A stretch of 64,000 nucleotides of DNA, from NCBI RefSeq assembly GCF_039645995.1, contig NZ_CP147920.1, forward strand, positions 1,302,001 through 1,366,000. Reading direction: 5' to 3'. The position numbers and the translations under genes are program-made. The notes under the pieces are model-generated. The model was not told the origin of the DNA. It saw nothing but the letters and a program-made list of their open reading frames with translations, and did not search any database. The DNA comes from Sulfurimonas sp. HSL3-1 (lineage in GTDB: Bacteria > Campylobacterota > Campylobacteria > Campylobacterales > Sulfurimonadaceae). Below are positions 36,714 through 45,589 of this stretch, in pieces (positions within the stretch are counted from its first letter, which is position 1; each line of letters starts with the position of its first letter).

Positions 36714-37680
36714 GCGCGCTGCCGCCCTCCTGCTTCCCCTGCTTGGCACCACCCTCTTCGCCTACAGCGACTGCGCCTTCAGGCTGGACGCCTACGAAAC
36801 TATCTGCAAAAAAGCCGTCTCCAAGGGCGTCAGCATCGACTACGCCAACCGCTACCTTCTCGACTCCCAGACCGCCCTGCGCGACGGCCAGAGTCTCCGC
36901 CTCTTCAGCCCCAAGATGATCACGGTGCACCACGCCAACGAAAAACGCGCCAACAACGCCCTTGTCACCTTCGTGCCCGCGATGGTCGAGAACCTGCGGC
37001 AGTACCGCGCCGTCTACGACGAAGCCGAACGGCGTTTTCACGTCAACCGCGAGGTCATCGCCGCCATCCTCGCCAAGGAAACAAGGCTGGGACGTTTCGG
37101 CTCCAAGCACGACGCCTTTACCGTCTTCAACACCCTCGTGCGCGAACTTCCCGGCAATACCCCGCGCAACAAGGGGCTCCTCGCCATGGCCGAACGCAAC
37201 ATCGTCTCGCTGATGCAGTTTTGCTACGCCAACGGCATCGCGCCGGCCCAGTGCCGCTTTAAAAGCTCCTACGCCGGGGCCGTCGGCATCCCCCAGTTCA
37301 TGCCCCAGAACTTCTATCTCATCGAGCGCTACGGCGAGGGGACGGGCGACCTGGAACGGATGGAGGACGCTATCCTCTCCACCGCGCGCTTCCTGAACGA
37401 AAACGCCGCGTTTAAAGCATTGATCGACTGGAAGCAGTTCCCGGAGATGCCGACGGTGGAGTCCGCGTGGTACGACTACGATTTTGCCAACGACAACGCC
37501 TCGTTCGCCTTCGACAAAGGGCGCAACGGACACACCTACAACTGTTTCGCCTGCAAAAAGCCGGAACTGGATTACCTCTCGCTCTACGTCAAGAAGATCA
37601 TGCGCTACAACAACTCCAGCAACTACGCGCTCGGCGTGCTGCGGCTCGCCTACGACGCCCACGTTCTTTTAAACAAATAA
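36694..37680 (+). CDS. Lytic murein transglycosylase, MltB-like
   Basis: The 328-residue exported protein cleaves peptidoglycan glycan strands to 1,6-anhydro ends. The GTG start leads into a signal peptide (PSKRAAALLLPLLGTTLFAYS). The catalytic region has AAILAKETRLGRFGS with the Glu near residue 129, then SYAGAVGIPQFMPQNFY, typical of the MltB (SLT family 3) fold. A pair of late cysteines (CFAC) is unusual for MltB. It overlaps aroE by 20 bases. Confidence 0.82.
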   Translation: MKVLPSKRAAALLLPLLGTTLFAYSDCAFRLDAYETICKKAVSKGVSIDYANRYLLDSQTALRDGQSLRLFSPKMITVHHANEKRANNALVTFVPAMVENLRQYRAVYDEAERRFHVNREVIAAILAKETRLGRFGSKHDAFTVFNTLVRELPGNTPRNKGLLAMAERNIVSLMQFCYANGIAPAQCRFKSSYAGAVGIPQFMPQNFYLIERYGEGTGDLERMEDAILSTARFLNENAAFKALIDWKQFPEMPTVESAWYDYDFANDNASFAFDKGRNGHTYNCFACKKPELDYLSLYVKKIMRYNNSSNYALGVLRLAYDAHVLLNK

Positions 37681-37682
37681 TA

Positions 37683-37709
37683 CGGTATCCGGGCAAAACA
37701 AGGGTACCG
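37683..37709. terminator. Hairpin between convergent genes, candidate bidirectional terminator
   Basis: CGGTATCC pairs with GGGTACCG over eight base pairs (one G-T) with an 11-base loop. It begins three bases after the stop of the transglycosylase gene and lies before the end of the nickel operon. No strong T tract follows, so efficiency is uncertain. Confidence 0.4.
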
Positions 37710-37734
37710 CTCGCGTAGCGATGTTTCAAATGGC

Positions 37735-38517
37735 CTACGCCCAGTCGTGCAGGTGCGCGTGGGTATGTTCCTTGCCCTCGTGGGTATGGCGGTGGCGGTG
37801 CAGCAGCCTCGCCTCATCCAGGATCTCCAGGCGCTCGAACAGCGCTTCGACCGGGCCGTCGTAATGCAGGGTATGGTCTGGACCGAGCACCAGGGCCCTT
37901 GTTCCCAGCTCCCGGCCGAGGCTGAGGTTGTGCGTGCACAGCAGGGTCGTGATCTTCATCTCCTGCAGCAGCTCCACGAGCCACCCCGTCGTCGGCGGGT
38001 CCAGGTGCGCCGTCGGTTCGTCCATCATCAGGAATTTCGGCTCGACGGCCAGCAGGGACGCCAGCAGCACGCGCTGCTTCTCCCCGCCGCTGAGCCGGTA
38101 GGGGGCGCGTTCAAGCAGCTTGGTCACCCCGAAGAGCTCCGCGAAGTGCCTTACCCTTTCGTCGACGTCGTCAAACCCGAAACTGCGGGGCCCGAAGGCG
38201 ATCTCCTCGTAGACGCTGGTGTTGAAGAGCATGCTGTTGGGGTCCTGCATCTGCAGTACGTTCTCCCGCCGGAACGTCCCTTTATTCGCTTTGAGAAAAC
38301 GTTTGTCCATCAAGGCGCCGCCGTAGAGGATCTCGCCGCTTTTGGGATACTCCAGCCCGTTGAGGAGTTTGAGCAGCGTCGATTTGCCCGAACCGTTGAT
38401 CCCGAAGAGCACGATCTTCTCCCCCTCCCCTATGGTGAAAGAGACGTCGCGCAGGAGCGGGAACTTCTCCCCCTCGAAATCGGTCGCGTCGAAACAGACG
38501 TTACGGCACTCAATCAT
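37735..38517 (-). CDS. nikO: Nickel/cobalt ECF transporter ATPase
   Basis: The 260-residue ABC ATPase energises metal uptake. Walker A GINGSGKSTLL is near residue 38, the signature YRLSGGEKQRV near 140, Walker B FLMMDEPTAHLD near 165. The C-terminus is His-rich (HRHRHTHEGKEHTHAHLH), which probably binds nickel or cobalt. Last gene of the operon, overlapping nikQ by eight bases. The nickel assignment comes from the NikK/NikL-like genes upstream. Confidence 0.85.
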   Translation of the reverse strand: MIECRNVCFDATDFEGEKFPLLRDVSFTIGEGEKIVLFGINGSGKSTLLKLLNGLEYPKSGEILYGGALMDKRFLKANKGTFRRENVLQMQDPNSMLFNTSVYEEIAFGPRSFGFDDVDERVRHFAELFGVTKLLERAPYRLSGGEKQRVLLASLLAVEPKFLMMDEPTAHLDPPTTGWLVELLQEMKITTLLCTHNLSLGRELGTRALVLGPDHTLHYDGPVEALFERLEILDEARLLHRHRHTHEGKEHTHAHLHDWA

Positions 38518-39058
38518 CCATCACCCCCCGTGAGCGCATCCCCATCGCATTCTCCTGCGACAATGAGAGCGTTTTGTACATGAAAAAATAGAGCTGGGCC
38601 AGCAGCGCGTGCAGCCTCGTGCCGCGCTGCCGCCCGGCATGGCGGCTCTTCAGCCCCTCCGAGAACGCCGCGTAACTGCGCATAAAGGCGATGACCTGCG
38701 ACACGCAGAGCGTATAGAGCAGCGAGAGCGTCTTTGAGAAGGAAAGTGCCCGGGCCATGTTAATGCGCGACACGAGCGTAAAGGTCATCAGCGTCATCGC
38801 CAGGGCGCGCAGGTTTATCAGCAGCAGGGCGGCCTCGGGGAGCCCGAAAAAGTAGTGGGCGAGCAGATAGGTCAGGGTCACCGTCGCGTTAAAAAGCAGC
38901 AGGGCCGCGACCGCCCGGCGCAGCAGCAGCCAGCGCCGCCGCCCGCCCAGCGCGACAAGCACGAGCACGGCGGCGGCGACCACGCGGACGTCGTGGATGT
39001 AGCCGAGCGCGACGATCCCCGCGAGGTACGCGAAGAGCCAGAGACGCTCACGCTGCAT
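38510..39058 (-). CDS. nikQ: ECF transporter transmembrane subunit (CbiQ/NikQ)
   Basis: The 182-residue membrane protein is mostly hydrophobic (about four to five helices) with the coupling-helix-like segment SYAAFSEGLKSRHAGR near residues 129-144. It is shorter than typical CbiQ (about 220-260 residues), lacking part of the N-terminal helices, but the core is present. It couples NikO ATP hydrolysis to NikM. It overlaps both neighbours. Confidence 0.75.
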   Translation of the reverse strand: MQRERLWLFAYLAGIVALGYIHDVRVVAAAVLVLVALGGRRRWLLLRRAVAALLLFNATVTLTYLLAHYFFGLPEAALLLINLRALAMTLMTFTLVSRINMARALSFSKTLSLLYTLCVSQVIAFMRSYAAFSEGLKSRHAGRQRGTRLHALLAQLYFFMYKTLSLSQENAMGMRSRGVMDD

Positions 39059-39695
39059 AAAACACCCCCTTGAAGTAGCGCTTTACGAAACGCACCATCA
39101 TCACCGTCACAGCCCCCTCGGCAACCCCCGCGATCAGGTGCGGGATAACGATGCTCGGCAGCGTCACTTCCAGCCCGAAAGGGAAAAAGAGCGGTTTGCC
39201 CCAGGCGTCGTGGGCGATCAGCGGCTGGATGCCCAGCACCGCCGCGACGATCACCGCCGGGACGACGAGACCCATCCAGCCCGCCGCGAAGAGGGCAATG
39301 GACTCCGAAACGCGTTTGAGGAAATGGTAGATGCCGTAGGCGGAGAGCGTGCCGGCAAAGGCGATCGCGATGACGTGCACCCCGTACGCGGTGACACCCC
39401 CTTCCCCGAAAAGCAGCGCTTGCACCAGCAGCACCAGGGAGAGCGCGCCGAAGGCCGTCCAGGGGCCGAAAAGCACCGCCATCAGCCCCACCCCGCCCAG
39501 GTGCACCGAGGTGCCGCCGGGCATCGGGATCGCAAAGAGCATTGCGACAAAGCTGAAGGCGCTGATCGCCGCGATGCCGGCGATCCTGTCCGCATCAAGC
39601 TCGGTGCGCTTCAGGGCCAGGATGATAAGCCCCGCCGCCACGGCGGTGGCGGGGAGGTAGGTGGCCGGGGAGAGAAAACCGTCGGGTATATGCAT
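39048..39695 (-). CDS. nikM: Nickel/cobalt ECF transporter substrate-binding subunit (CbiM/NikM)
   Basis: The 215-residue integral membrane subunit starts MHIPDGFLSP, the diagnostic N-terminus in which His2 and the free amino terminus bind the metal ion. Six to seven hydrophobic helices follow, with PMPGGTSVHLGG carrying further ligands. The family takes up Ni2+ or Co2+. It is the third from last gene in the operon and overlaps nikQ. Confidence 0.9.
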   Translation of the reverse strand: MHIPDGFLSPATYLPATAVAAGLIILALKRTELDADRIAGIAAISAFSFVAMLFAIPMPGGTSVHLGGVGLMAVLFGPWTAFGALSLVLLVQALLFGEGGVTAYGVHVIAIAFAGTLSAYGIYHFLKRVSESIALFAAGWMGLVVPAVIVAAVLGIQPLIAHDAWGKPLFFPFGLEVTLPSIVIPHLIAGVAEGAVTVMMVRFVKRYFKGVFYAA

Positions 39696-39704
39696 TGTTA
39701 AGCC

Positions 39705-40679
39705 TTAAAAGAGGGTCGAAAAGGTAAAGATGAAGCGGTAGCGCTCCTTGCCCTCGGAGCCCTGCTGCAGATCCTCTTCGTTCAGGTCGGTCGCCGTCGG
39801 CAGCTTCACGCCCATCGCGGCCGAGATCGTCTTGTAGGTCAAGCGCAGGCTGGGAGTCGTGTAAAGGATAGACCCGCCCGTCGCTTCGGCGCCCACGCCG
39901 TCCTCCTCGTCCCGGCCGAGGTAGAGGTAGTTCGCCTCAAGAGACGCGTCGACCCGAAGCCGCGACTTCGGCACTTCGTAGACCCTTGCCGTCACCGCGC
40001 CGTTGACGCGGTACTCGTCACCGAAGCGTAGCTTGGTACCGTCGTCATAGGTGTGTTCAAAAAAGGTATTGTACGAACAGTCGCCGACAAAGGTAAAGGC
40101 GTTGCCGAACCACTTGGTCATGCTGGCGCCGACCATCAGCGAGGGTTCGCCGAACCCCGTCTGCATCCCCGGGTCAATGAGTGCACCGCCGGCGTCCTTG
40201 CGTTCGGAATTGCCCGTTGGCAGGGTACCGTTGGCAAAAATTGTAAAGTGCCAATCCTCCATGTCGTCCAGACTTTCATTTTTGCGCGCGAGTTTGAACC
40301 CCTCGTCGTAGACCAGGCCGAGAACGACCTGGAAATTGACGTCATGGAAGCCCGATACCATCGTCGAATCGTCCAGCGCCTTCGTATAGTAGGGCATAAA
40401 GACATAGGCGCTCAGGTAAGGGGTCGCCCCGTAGCCCAGACCGTAGAGCCAGTAGTCCGTCCGATCCATCTCGCCGTCCCTGGCACTCGTATAGGTTTTG
40501 TACTTCGCGTGGTCGAGTTTCAGATACCCAAGAAAGGAGCCTTCGGGCAGCGTGGATGAGCTCGTCGTCTCCAGCGGCGCCCCCGGCCCGTCGACCCCGG
40601 TCAGGCTGATCGACGGTACGCCGTGATGCCCCCATGCCGCGGCACATGCCAATAATGAACCTCCCAATACCTTTTTCAT
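39705..40679 (-). CDS. Outer-membrane beta-barrel protein, MetA-pathway/phenol-degradation type
   Basis: The 324-residue exported protein has a signal peptide (MKKVLGGSLLACAAAWG) and then alternating amphipathic strands rich in Tyr, Phe and Gly, ending in aromatic FTFSTLF, the C-terminal Phe expected for barrel insertion. Phrases such as YGLGYGATPYLSAYVFMPY resemble transporter-like barrels of the phenol_MetA_deg group. Set inside the nickel operon between the NikL-like gene and nikM, it may pass nickel across the outer membrane (inference). Confidence 0.7.
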   Translation of the reverse strand: MKKVLGGSLLACAAAWGHHGVPSISLTGVDGPGAPLETTSSSTLPEGSFLGYLKLDHAKYKTYTSARDGEMDRTDYWLYGLGYGATPYLSAYVFMPYYTKALDDSTMVSGFHDVNFQVVLGLVYDEGFKLARKNESLDDMEDWHFTIFANGTLPTGNSERKDAGGALIDPGMQTGFGEPSLMVGASMTKWFGNAFTFVGDCSYNTFFEHTYDDGTKLRFGDEYRVNGAVTARVYEVPKSRLRVDASLEANYLYLGRDEEDGVGAEATGGSILYTTPSLRLTYKTISAAMGVKLPTATDLNEEDLQQGSEGKERYRFIFTFSTLF

Positions 40680-41095
40680 TTACTCCTCCTTTTTTTATAC
40701 AGATACAGCGTGCAGAACAGCGCAAAGATCAGCGCCAGCCCGACGAAGATCTTCTGAAACTTCTCGTACAGCGGCTGCGCATACCCGCTGAGCGCCAGAT
40801 GCTCATTGACGGTGATTTCCACCGACGCGCCGTGCCCGTCCTCGCCGAAGGCTTTCAGGGTCCACACCCCCTGCTTCGTCGGCCGGAAACAGAGCGAGGA
40901 GGTTTTGTCCGTCCGCCCGACCTGGTAAGGGATCGTCTCCCCCGGGGCGTAGAGCTCATACGCCTGGTAGGAGAAGTCGCTTTGGTCGGCGTAGGCGAAG
41001 GAGACGGCGATGCACTCCGAATGCGACACCCGGTGCACAAGGTCATGGGCCGATAGCAGCGACACCAGGGCCAACAGCGCGAGGAACAAGCGCAT
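40676..41095 (-). CDS. NikL-like periplasmic/membrane accessory protein
   Basis: The 139-residue protein has a signal peptide (MRLFLALLALVSLLSAHDLVH), a small beta-sandwich-like domain (about 20-98), one C-terminal transmembrane helix (about 115-132) and a basic tail. This plan matches NikL, the accessory subunit that replaces CbiN/NikN in some nickel ECF systems. The mature N-terminus begins His-Asp, a possible metal ligand. It overlaps the barrel gene by four bases. Confidence 0.65.
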   Translation of the reverse strand: MRLFLALLALVSLLSAHDLVHRVSHSECIAVSFAYADQSDFSYQAYELYAPGETIPYQVGRTDKTSSLCFRPTKQGVWTLKAFGEDGHGASVEITVNEHLALSGYAQPLYEKFQKIFVGLALIFALFCTLYLYKKRRSK

Positions 41096-41763
41096 TACTT
41101 CACCTCCAGGTTCAGCGTCGCATTGTAGAGGCGCTCGGCGACGGGTGCGTTTGTCAACGGCTGCCGCAGGGTGGCACGGACCAGCTGCAGTCCCGCATGG
41201 CGGATGCGGACGTTGATGCGCCCCGCGTCGTCCGTCGTGCCGACGACCCGCCCCTCGTAGGCAACGACCGCGCCCGCTTTCGGCGCGCCGTCATAGGTTG
41301 CCAGGAGCCGCATCTTGTCCCCCGCTTCCAGGCCGGAGGGGTCCCGGCTGAAACTGAGTTCAAACCCTTTGCCCAGGGGTGCGAAATCCGACAGCTGGTT
41401 CAGGCGCTTGACACTCTCAATACTCTCCCAGCTCTTAAGTACCATCGCCGGGTTCGCCTCTGAGGCAGCGACGATGCCGTAAGGGGTTTTGGCGTAGTCG
41501 CCCAGGTGCAATATGACCATCATCGTGTCGCAGGCCGTGCCGACACGCTCGGAGACCCCGAACACCCCTTTCACTTCGTCCACGGCGCCACTTTGGCGGC
41601 AGTAGCGCTCCGAGGGGTACTGCTTCACCGCTTCGTCCTTGTGCATATGCTCCGATGCATCCGCGCCCAGGTGTCCCCGCTGAAGGCTTCCCGACGCGTC
41701 GATCCAGTACTCGTGTGCCGTGAGCGTCGCCGCCGTCGCCAACAGAAGAAAGAGTCGGTACAT
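41095..41763 (-). CDS. NikK-like DUF4198 exported protein
   Basis: The 222-residue protein has a signal peptide (MYRLFLLLATAATLTA) directly followed by HEYWID, the typical start of DUF4198/NikK proteins that bind metal through an N-terminal His. A C-terminal carboxypeptidase-regulatory-like sandwich (AVVAYEGRVVGTTDDAGRI) follows. It is the first gene of the nickel operon. I chose the ATG with a GGGAGG site; an upstream in-frame start adds 18 residues before the signal peptide. Confidence 0.7.
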   Translation of the reverse strand: MYRLFLLLATAATLTAHEYWIDASGSLQRGHLGADASEHMHKDEAVKQYPSERYCRQSGAVDEVKGVFGVSERVGTACDTMMVILHLGDYAKTPYGIVAASEANPAMVLKSWESIESVKRLNQLSDFAPLGKGFELSFSRDPSGLEAGDKMRLLATYDGAPKAGAVVAYEGRVVGTTDDAGRINVRIRHAGLQLVRATLRQPLTNAPVAERLYNATLNLEVK

Positions 41764-41796
41764 GCATGCCTCCCGATCAGCCTGCGCTGATTTAAA

Positions 41797-41848
41797 TGAA
41801 TCATTATTCACCTGCATCTTAAAGAAGGATCACTAAAGCCGCACTAAA
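41797..41848 (-). promoter_or_regulatory. Candidate operator region of the nickel operon
   Basis: Upstream of the NikK-like gene lie an inverted repeat TGAATCATTATTCA (41797-41810) and a direct repeat of CACTAAA (41831-41837 and 41842-41848) spaced exactly 11 bp, one helical turn. A TTAAGAT-like -10 on the minus strand lies between them. A nickel- or iron-responsive repressor is plausible but not identified. Confidence 0.4.
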
Positions 41849-41990
41849 CGAAATCATTTCTTATATCGTTTTGGGACCAAAAAAGATGAAATATGCTTTT
41901 TTCCGCCGCCGTCCCCTCCCCTGAGGCGGCACGTTACAAAAAACTGATACACTGACAGCAAAGATTCTACCGTTTTGCCAAGGAGCCGCC

Positions 41991-43334
41991 ATGCACCCGA
42001 CCCGTCCGCTTTTTCTGACGCTGCTCGCCTCCCCCCTTCTTTTCGCCGCCACCCTGTCGCCCGCGTCGACGGAAACGGCCCTCGTCATCTACAACGCCGG
42101 CATCGGACTGGTGCATGAGAAACGGCAGCTCACCGTCGAGAAGGGAAAACAGAGCATCGTCTACCCCGGCGTCGCGACGACCGTGCAGACCGACGCCGTC
42201 AGCGTGAAGCTGCCCTCTGGCGTAACGCTCTACTCGCAGCAGTACCGCTTCGACAAGATCACCCTCTCCAAGATCATCGAGGCAAATATCGGCAAGCGCG
42301 TGCGCTTCAAAACCGGCGACGCCGAACATCCGGGCATCGGCGGCGGAACGCTTCTGGCGGCATCGCCTGCCGTCGTGCGGACCGACCGCGGCATCGAGAG
42401 CGGCATCAATAATGAGGATTTCATCTTCGACGCCATCCCCGACACGCTCATCATGAAACCTTCCCTCGTCTGGAACGTCGAAGCGTCCAAACGGATCCGG
42501 GGCGAGATGGCGCTGGACTACCTCATAGGCAGCATCCAGTGGAAAAGCGACTATACCCTCACCATGGACGGCGACAAAGGGGACCTGACGGGATGGATCA
42601 CCGTCGACAACCGTTCGGGCAAGCGTTTTGAAGATACGAAGCTGCACCTGCTCGCCGGAGAGATCAACAGGGCTGCCCAGCCGCGTCTCTATGTCGGCAA
42701 GGTGATGATGGAGGCCGCGGCGGCGCCGGTGGCGGAGCAGGCCGTCGAGGGGTACCACCTCTACAGCGTCCCCTTCGAGGTCACCCTCGCCGACAATGAA
42801 AAGACGCAGATCAGATTTATCGACCGGCCCTCGCACGCGCTCAAGAGGCGCTACGAGGTGACCATGCCCGCGCCCCTGCAGAGCGGTGCGGAGCTCAAAC
42901 GCCCCGTCAGCCAGTTCGTCGACCTCGAAGGCTTCGACATCCCGCTGCCCGCGGGCACCGTGCGCACCTACGCCGAAACGGACGGCACGACCATCCTGCT
43001 GGGCGAAAGCGCGCTGGACAATACCCCCAAAGACGAGACGGTCACCCTGCGCCTGGGGACGAACTTCGACCTCGTCGCCAAGAGCACGCTGGAGACGCGC
43101 AAGGACGAGGGGTCCTACTGGAACGTGAAAGTTGCCTACCGCCTCTCCAACCGCTCCGACAGCGCCAAAGATGTCGACGTCCTCGTCCCCGGCGTCTCCT
43201 CGGACGGCAAAGCCACCATCAAAAGCACCCTCTCCTACGAACGCCGCGACGGCTACACCATCCGCTTCTCGCCGACGCTGAAGGCGGGGGAGACCAAAAC
43301 GTGGCAGGTCACGTACCGCAGCCCCAAGCCCTAA
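41991..43334 (+). CDS. DUF4139 family exported protein
   Basis: The 447-residue protein starts with a signal peptide (RPLFLTLLASPLLFAATLS) and continues with LVIYNAGIGLVHEKRQL, LVWNVEA, LDYLIGSIQWKSDYTLTMD, NRSGKRFEDTKLHLLAGEIN and a C-terminal beta-rich region ending KTWQVTYRSPKP, all typical of DUF4139 proteins. Function is unknown; an envelope location is expected. It is transcribed divergently from the nickel operon and its stop overlaps that of the kinase gene on the other strand. Confidence 0.82.
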   Translation: MHPTRPLFLTLLASPLLFAATLSPASTETALVIYNAGIGLVHEKRQLTVEKGKQSIVYPGVATTVQTDAVSVKLPSGVTLYSQQYRFDKITLSKIIEANIGKRVRFKTGDAEHPGIGGGTLLAASPAVVRTDRGIESGINNEDFIFDAIPDTLIMKPSLVWNVEASKRIRGEMALDYLIGSIQWKSDYTLTMDGDKGDLTGWITVDNRSGKRFEDTKLHLLAGEINRAAQPRLYVGKVMMEAAAAPVAEQAVEGYHLYSVPFEVTLADNEKTQIRFIDRPSHALKRRYEVTMPAPLQSGAELKRPVSQFVDLEGFDIPLPAGTVRTYAETDGTTILLGESALDNTPKDETVTLRLGTNFDLVAKSTLETRKDEGSYWNVKVAYRLSNRSDSAKDVDVLVPGVSSDGKATIKSTLSYERRDGYTIRFSPTLKAGETKTWQVTYRSPKP

Positions 43335-44869
43335 CTTTTTTGCGCCCCTATAAACGCCGCCAGCGCCTTTACCGGCAGCGGCGCGTCGCACTGCAATACA
43401 AAACGGTACGCCTGCTCTGATTGTAAGAGCGGTTTAACTCTGCTCTGCTGCATGGCCAGGACCGCTTCGTCCGCTTCGGAGACGTCGTCGCCCTTCTCGC
43501 CGCGCAGCCGTATGCGGCGCAGAAGTTCCTCTTCACCGCACTCGATATCCAAAATGGCATAGGGCACGCCCAGGCGCGCAGCCAGCACGGCAAAGGGCGC
43601 GCGCTGTACCGGCAGGAGAAAAGTCGCGTCGGCGACGGCGCTGCAGCCCGCCTCCAACAGCGTTTCGGCAAGCGTTTCGAGCCTGCCGTAGGTTGCAGTC
43701 GTCGCTTCCGGTGTGTAGATGTCGACTTCTTCCCCTTCGCTGCGGAACAGGCGCATCCGCTCGATGTCCGAGCGCAGCCGCAGCGCGCCGAACGCTTCGA
43801 CGGCTTCCAGGGCCAGGGTGCTCTTGCCCGAAGCGGAGACCCCGTGCATGATCATCAGGAAGGGCTCGCCTTTCTCCCCGTAGTTTTTTGCCAGCGCGAT
43901 GTAAGATCGTACTTCCTCAACGACGCTTTCGCGCTCCTCCTCCGTAATCTCCTGCGCGGCATGGAGGGCGAGAACCTTCGCCCGCACCATGGCCCGGTAG
44001 GTCTTGTAAAAGGGCAAAAGGGCCACGGCGGCGTAGTCGCCCGTATGCTCGAGGTAGCGGTTGAGGATGCGGCGGCTCTGACGGGCCAGTCCCCTGTACT
44101 CCAGATCCATCAGCAAAAAGGCGAGGTCGCTGATGACGTCGATGTGGTTGAGGTAGGGGTTGAACTCGATGGCGTCGAAGAGCATGGGCCTGCCCTCGAA
44201 GAGCGCCATGTTGTGCAGGTGCATGTCGCCGTGGACTTCGCGCACGAAGCCCTCATCCCGCCGGCGCTGCAGCAGCGGGGTCAGGCGCGCGTGCTCCGCC
44301 TGCGTCCACCGCGCGAGCGCCGCGACGTCCGCGGCCAGGTCACCGTCGCGGTGCAGGGAGGCCATGAGGTCGAAGTTCTCCTGCATCGGCATGATGACCC
44401 TCGCGGGCGTACCGTAGTCGCTCTCACTGTCGACAACACTCGCCCCGTCGTGCATGGCCGCGGCCGTGTCGGCGACGGCGTCACACTCTTCGTCTGTCAG
44501 TCCACGCTCGGAAGCGATGTTGTCCAGCTGCGCCCCGGCGTCGAAACGGCGCATCTTGACGGCGTACTCTATGGCAGGGCCCTCTCCGTCCAGCTCCGGC
44601 GATGCGATGCTGCCCGTGACGGCGACAACCCCCAGGTAGAGCAGCGGGGCGTAGCGGCCGTTGATGCGCACCTCCTCCTGGCAGAAACGCTTGCGCCGCT
44701 CAAGGGTGGAGTAGTCCAGGAAACCGAAGTCGACGGGTTTTTTCAGCTTGTAGACGACGTCTTTGGCAATGATGACGCTGGAGATGTGTGTCTGGATAAG
44801 GGAGGATTCGGGCTGCCCCAATGTTTGCAGCAGGTTGCGCACCAGCCGGTCGTGGTCGCGCTCGGTCAT
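43331..44869 (-). CDS. Fusion of aminoglycoside-phosphotransferase-like and P-loop kinase domains
   Basis: The 512-residue protein has an N-terminal APH/choline-kinase-like domain (about 20-320) with the Brenner-type motif HGDMHLHN and FDAIEFNP. The C-terminal P-loop kinase domain has Walker A GVSASGKSTLAL near residue 343. Proteins of this layout are conserved but uncharacterised, and the phosphate acceptor is unknown. I start at the ATG six bases after the recR stop; the longer open frame upstream lies inside recR in another frame and is spurious. Confidence 0.8.
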   Translation of the reverse strand: MTERDHDRLVRNLLQTLGQPESSLIQTHISSVIIAKDVVYKLKKPVDFGFLDYSTLERRKRFCQEEVRINGRYAPLLYLGVVAVTGSIASPELDGEGPAIEYAVKMRRFDAGAQLDNIASERGLTDEECDAVADTAAAMHDGASVVDSESDYGTPARVIMPMQENFDLMASLHRDGDLAADVAALARWTQAEHARLTPLLQRRRDEGFVREVHGDMHLHNMALFEGRPMLFDAIEFNPYLNHIDVISDLAFLLMDLEYRGLARQSRRILNRYLEHTGDYAAVALLPFYKTYRAMVRAKVLALHAAQEITEEERESVVEEVRSYIALAKNYGEKGEPFLMIMHGVSASGKSTLALEAVEAFGALRLRSDIERMRLFRSEGEEVDIYTPEATTATYGRLETLAETLLEAGCSAVADATFLLPVQRAPFAVLAARLGVPYAILDIECGEEELLRRIRLRGEKGDDVSEADEAVLAMQQSRVKPLLQSEQAYRFVLQCDAPLPVKALAAFIGAQKS

Positions 44870-44874
44870 TTTGC

Positions 44875-45444
44875 CTAGACCTTGACGCGGTCTTCGAGGG
44901 CCCGGGCGAGGGAGAGCATGTCGATGTTCTCCAGGCTCACGCCCGTGGGCACCCCCTGGGCGATCCGGGTAAACCGCACGTCCATCCCCTGCAGCTTGTC
45001 CTCGATGTAGAGGATGACCGCGTCGTTGGCGATGGAAGGCGTCAGCGCAAAGATGATCTCCTCGACGCCGCTGCCCGCCGTGGCGCGCAGGTGGTCGATG
45101 TCGAGGCGGTCGAGGGCGTCGAGGACGTAGTAGCGGCCGCCGAAAAGGCCGTTCTCCTCGATAGTAAGGATGTCCTTCGCGTTCTCGACGATGCACAGCA
45201 GCGACACGTCTCGCCCCTCGTCGGAGCATACGCCGCAGAGCTCGTCCTCGCTCATCCCCCCGCAGGAACGGCACTTTTTGATGCTGCCGACGGCATCCTC
45301 GATGGCATGGGCAATCTTCATCGCCCCAAAGCTGTCATGCATCAGCATATGGTAGGCCAGGCGGGTCGCCGACTTCTGCCCGATGGTCGGGAGCTCCTGC
45401 AGGGCGTCGACAAGGCGCGTAAACTTCTCAAGGCTGTGTTTCAT
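44875..45444 (-). CDS. recR: Recombination protein RecR
   Basis: The 189-residue DNA-binding ring protein works with RecO/RecF in gap repair. It has the N-terminal helix-hairpin-helix region (LQELPTIGQKSATRLAYHML), a four-cysteine zinc motif (CRSCGGMSEDELCGVC, residues 57-72), and a Toprim domain. The family is usually about 200 residues. It precedes the kinase fusion by five bases and shares its transcript. Confidence 0.93.
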   Translation of the reverse strand: MKHSLEKFTRLVDALQELPTIGQKSATRLAYHMLMHDSFGAMKIAHAIEDAVGSIKKCRSCGGMSEDELCGVCSDEGRDVSLLCIVENAKDILTIEENGLFGGRYYVLDALDRLDIDHLRATAGSGVEEIIFALTPSIANDAVILYIEDKLQGMDVRFTRIAQGVPTGVSLENIDMLSLARALEDRVKV

Positions 45445-45589
45445 AGCGCTATTTTAGCGTAAAGCCGCCCCGGTGAGGCGCTGCCGCCTGAAAGATTTTT
45501 CAGCAATTTCGCCGGGAACGGCGACGATAGAAAACCTTTACCTGTTACGGCCTAAAATAAACCATTGTAGCAGAGCAAGGAGTAGCGCG

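Noticed and set aside
44870-45274. Long N-terminal extension of the kinase fusion through recR
   Set aside because: Arg/Pro-rich off-frame translation of recR. The ATG just after the recR stop gives the conserved start.
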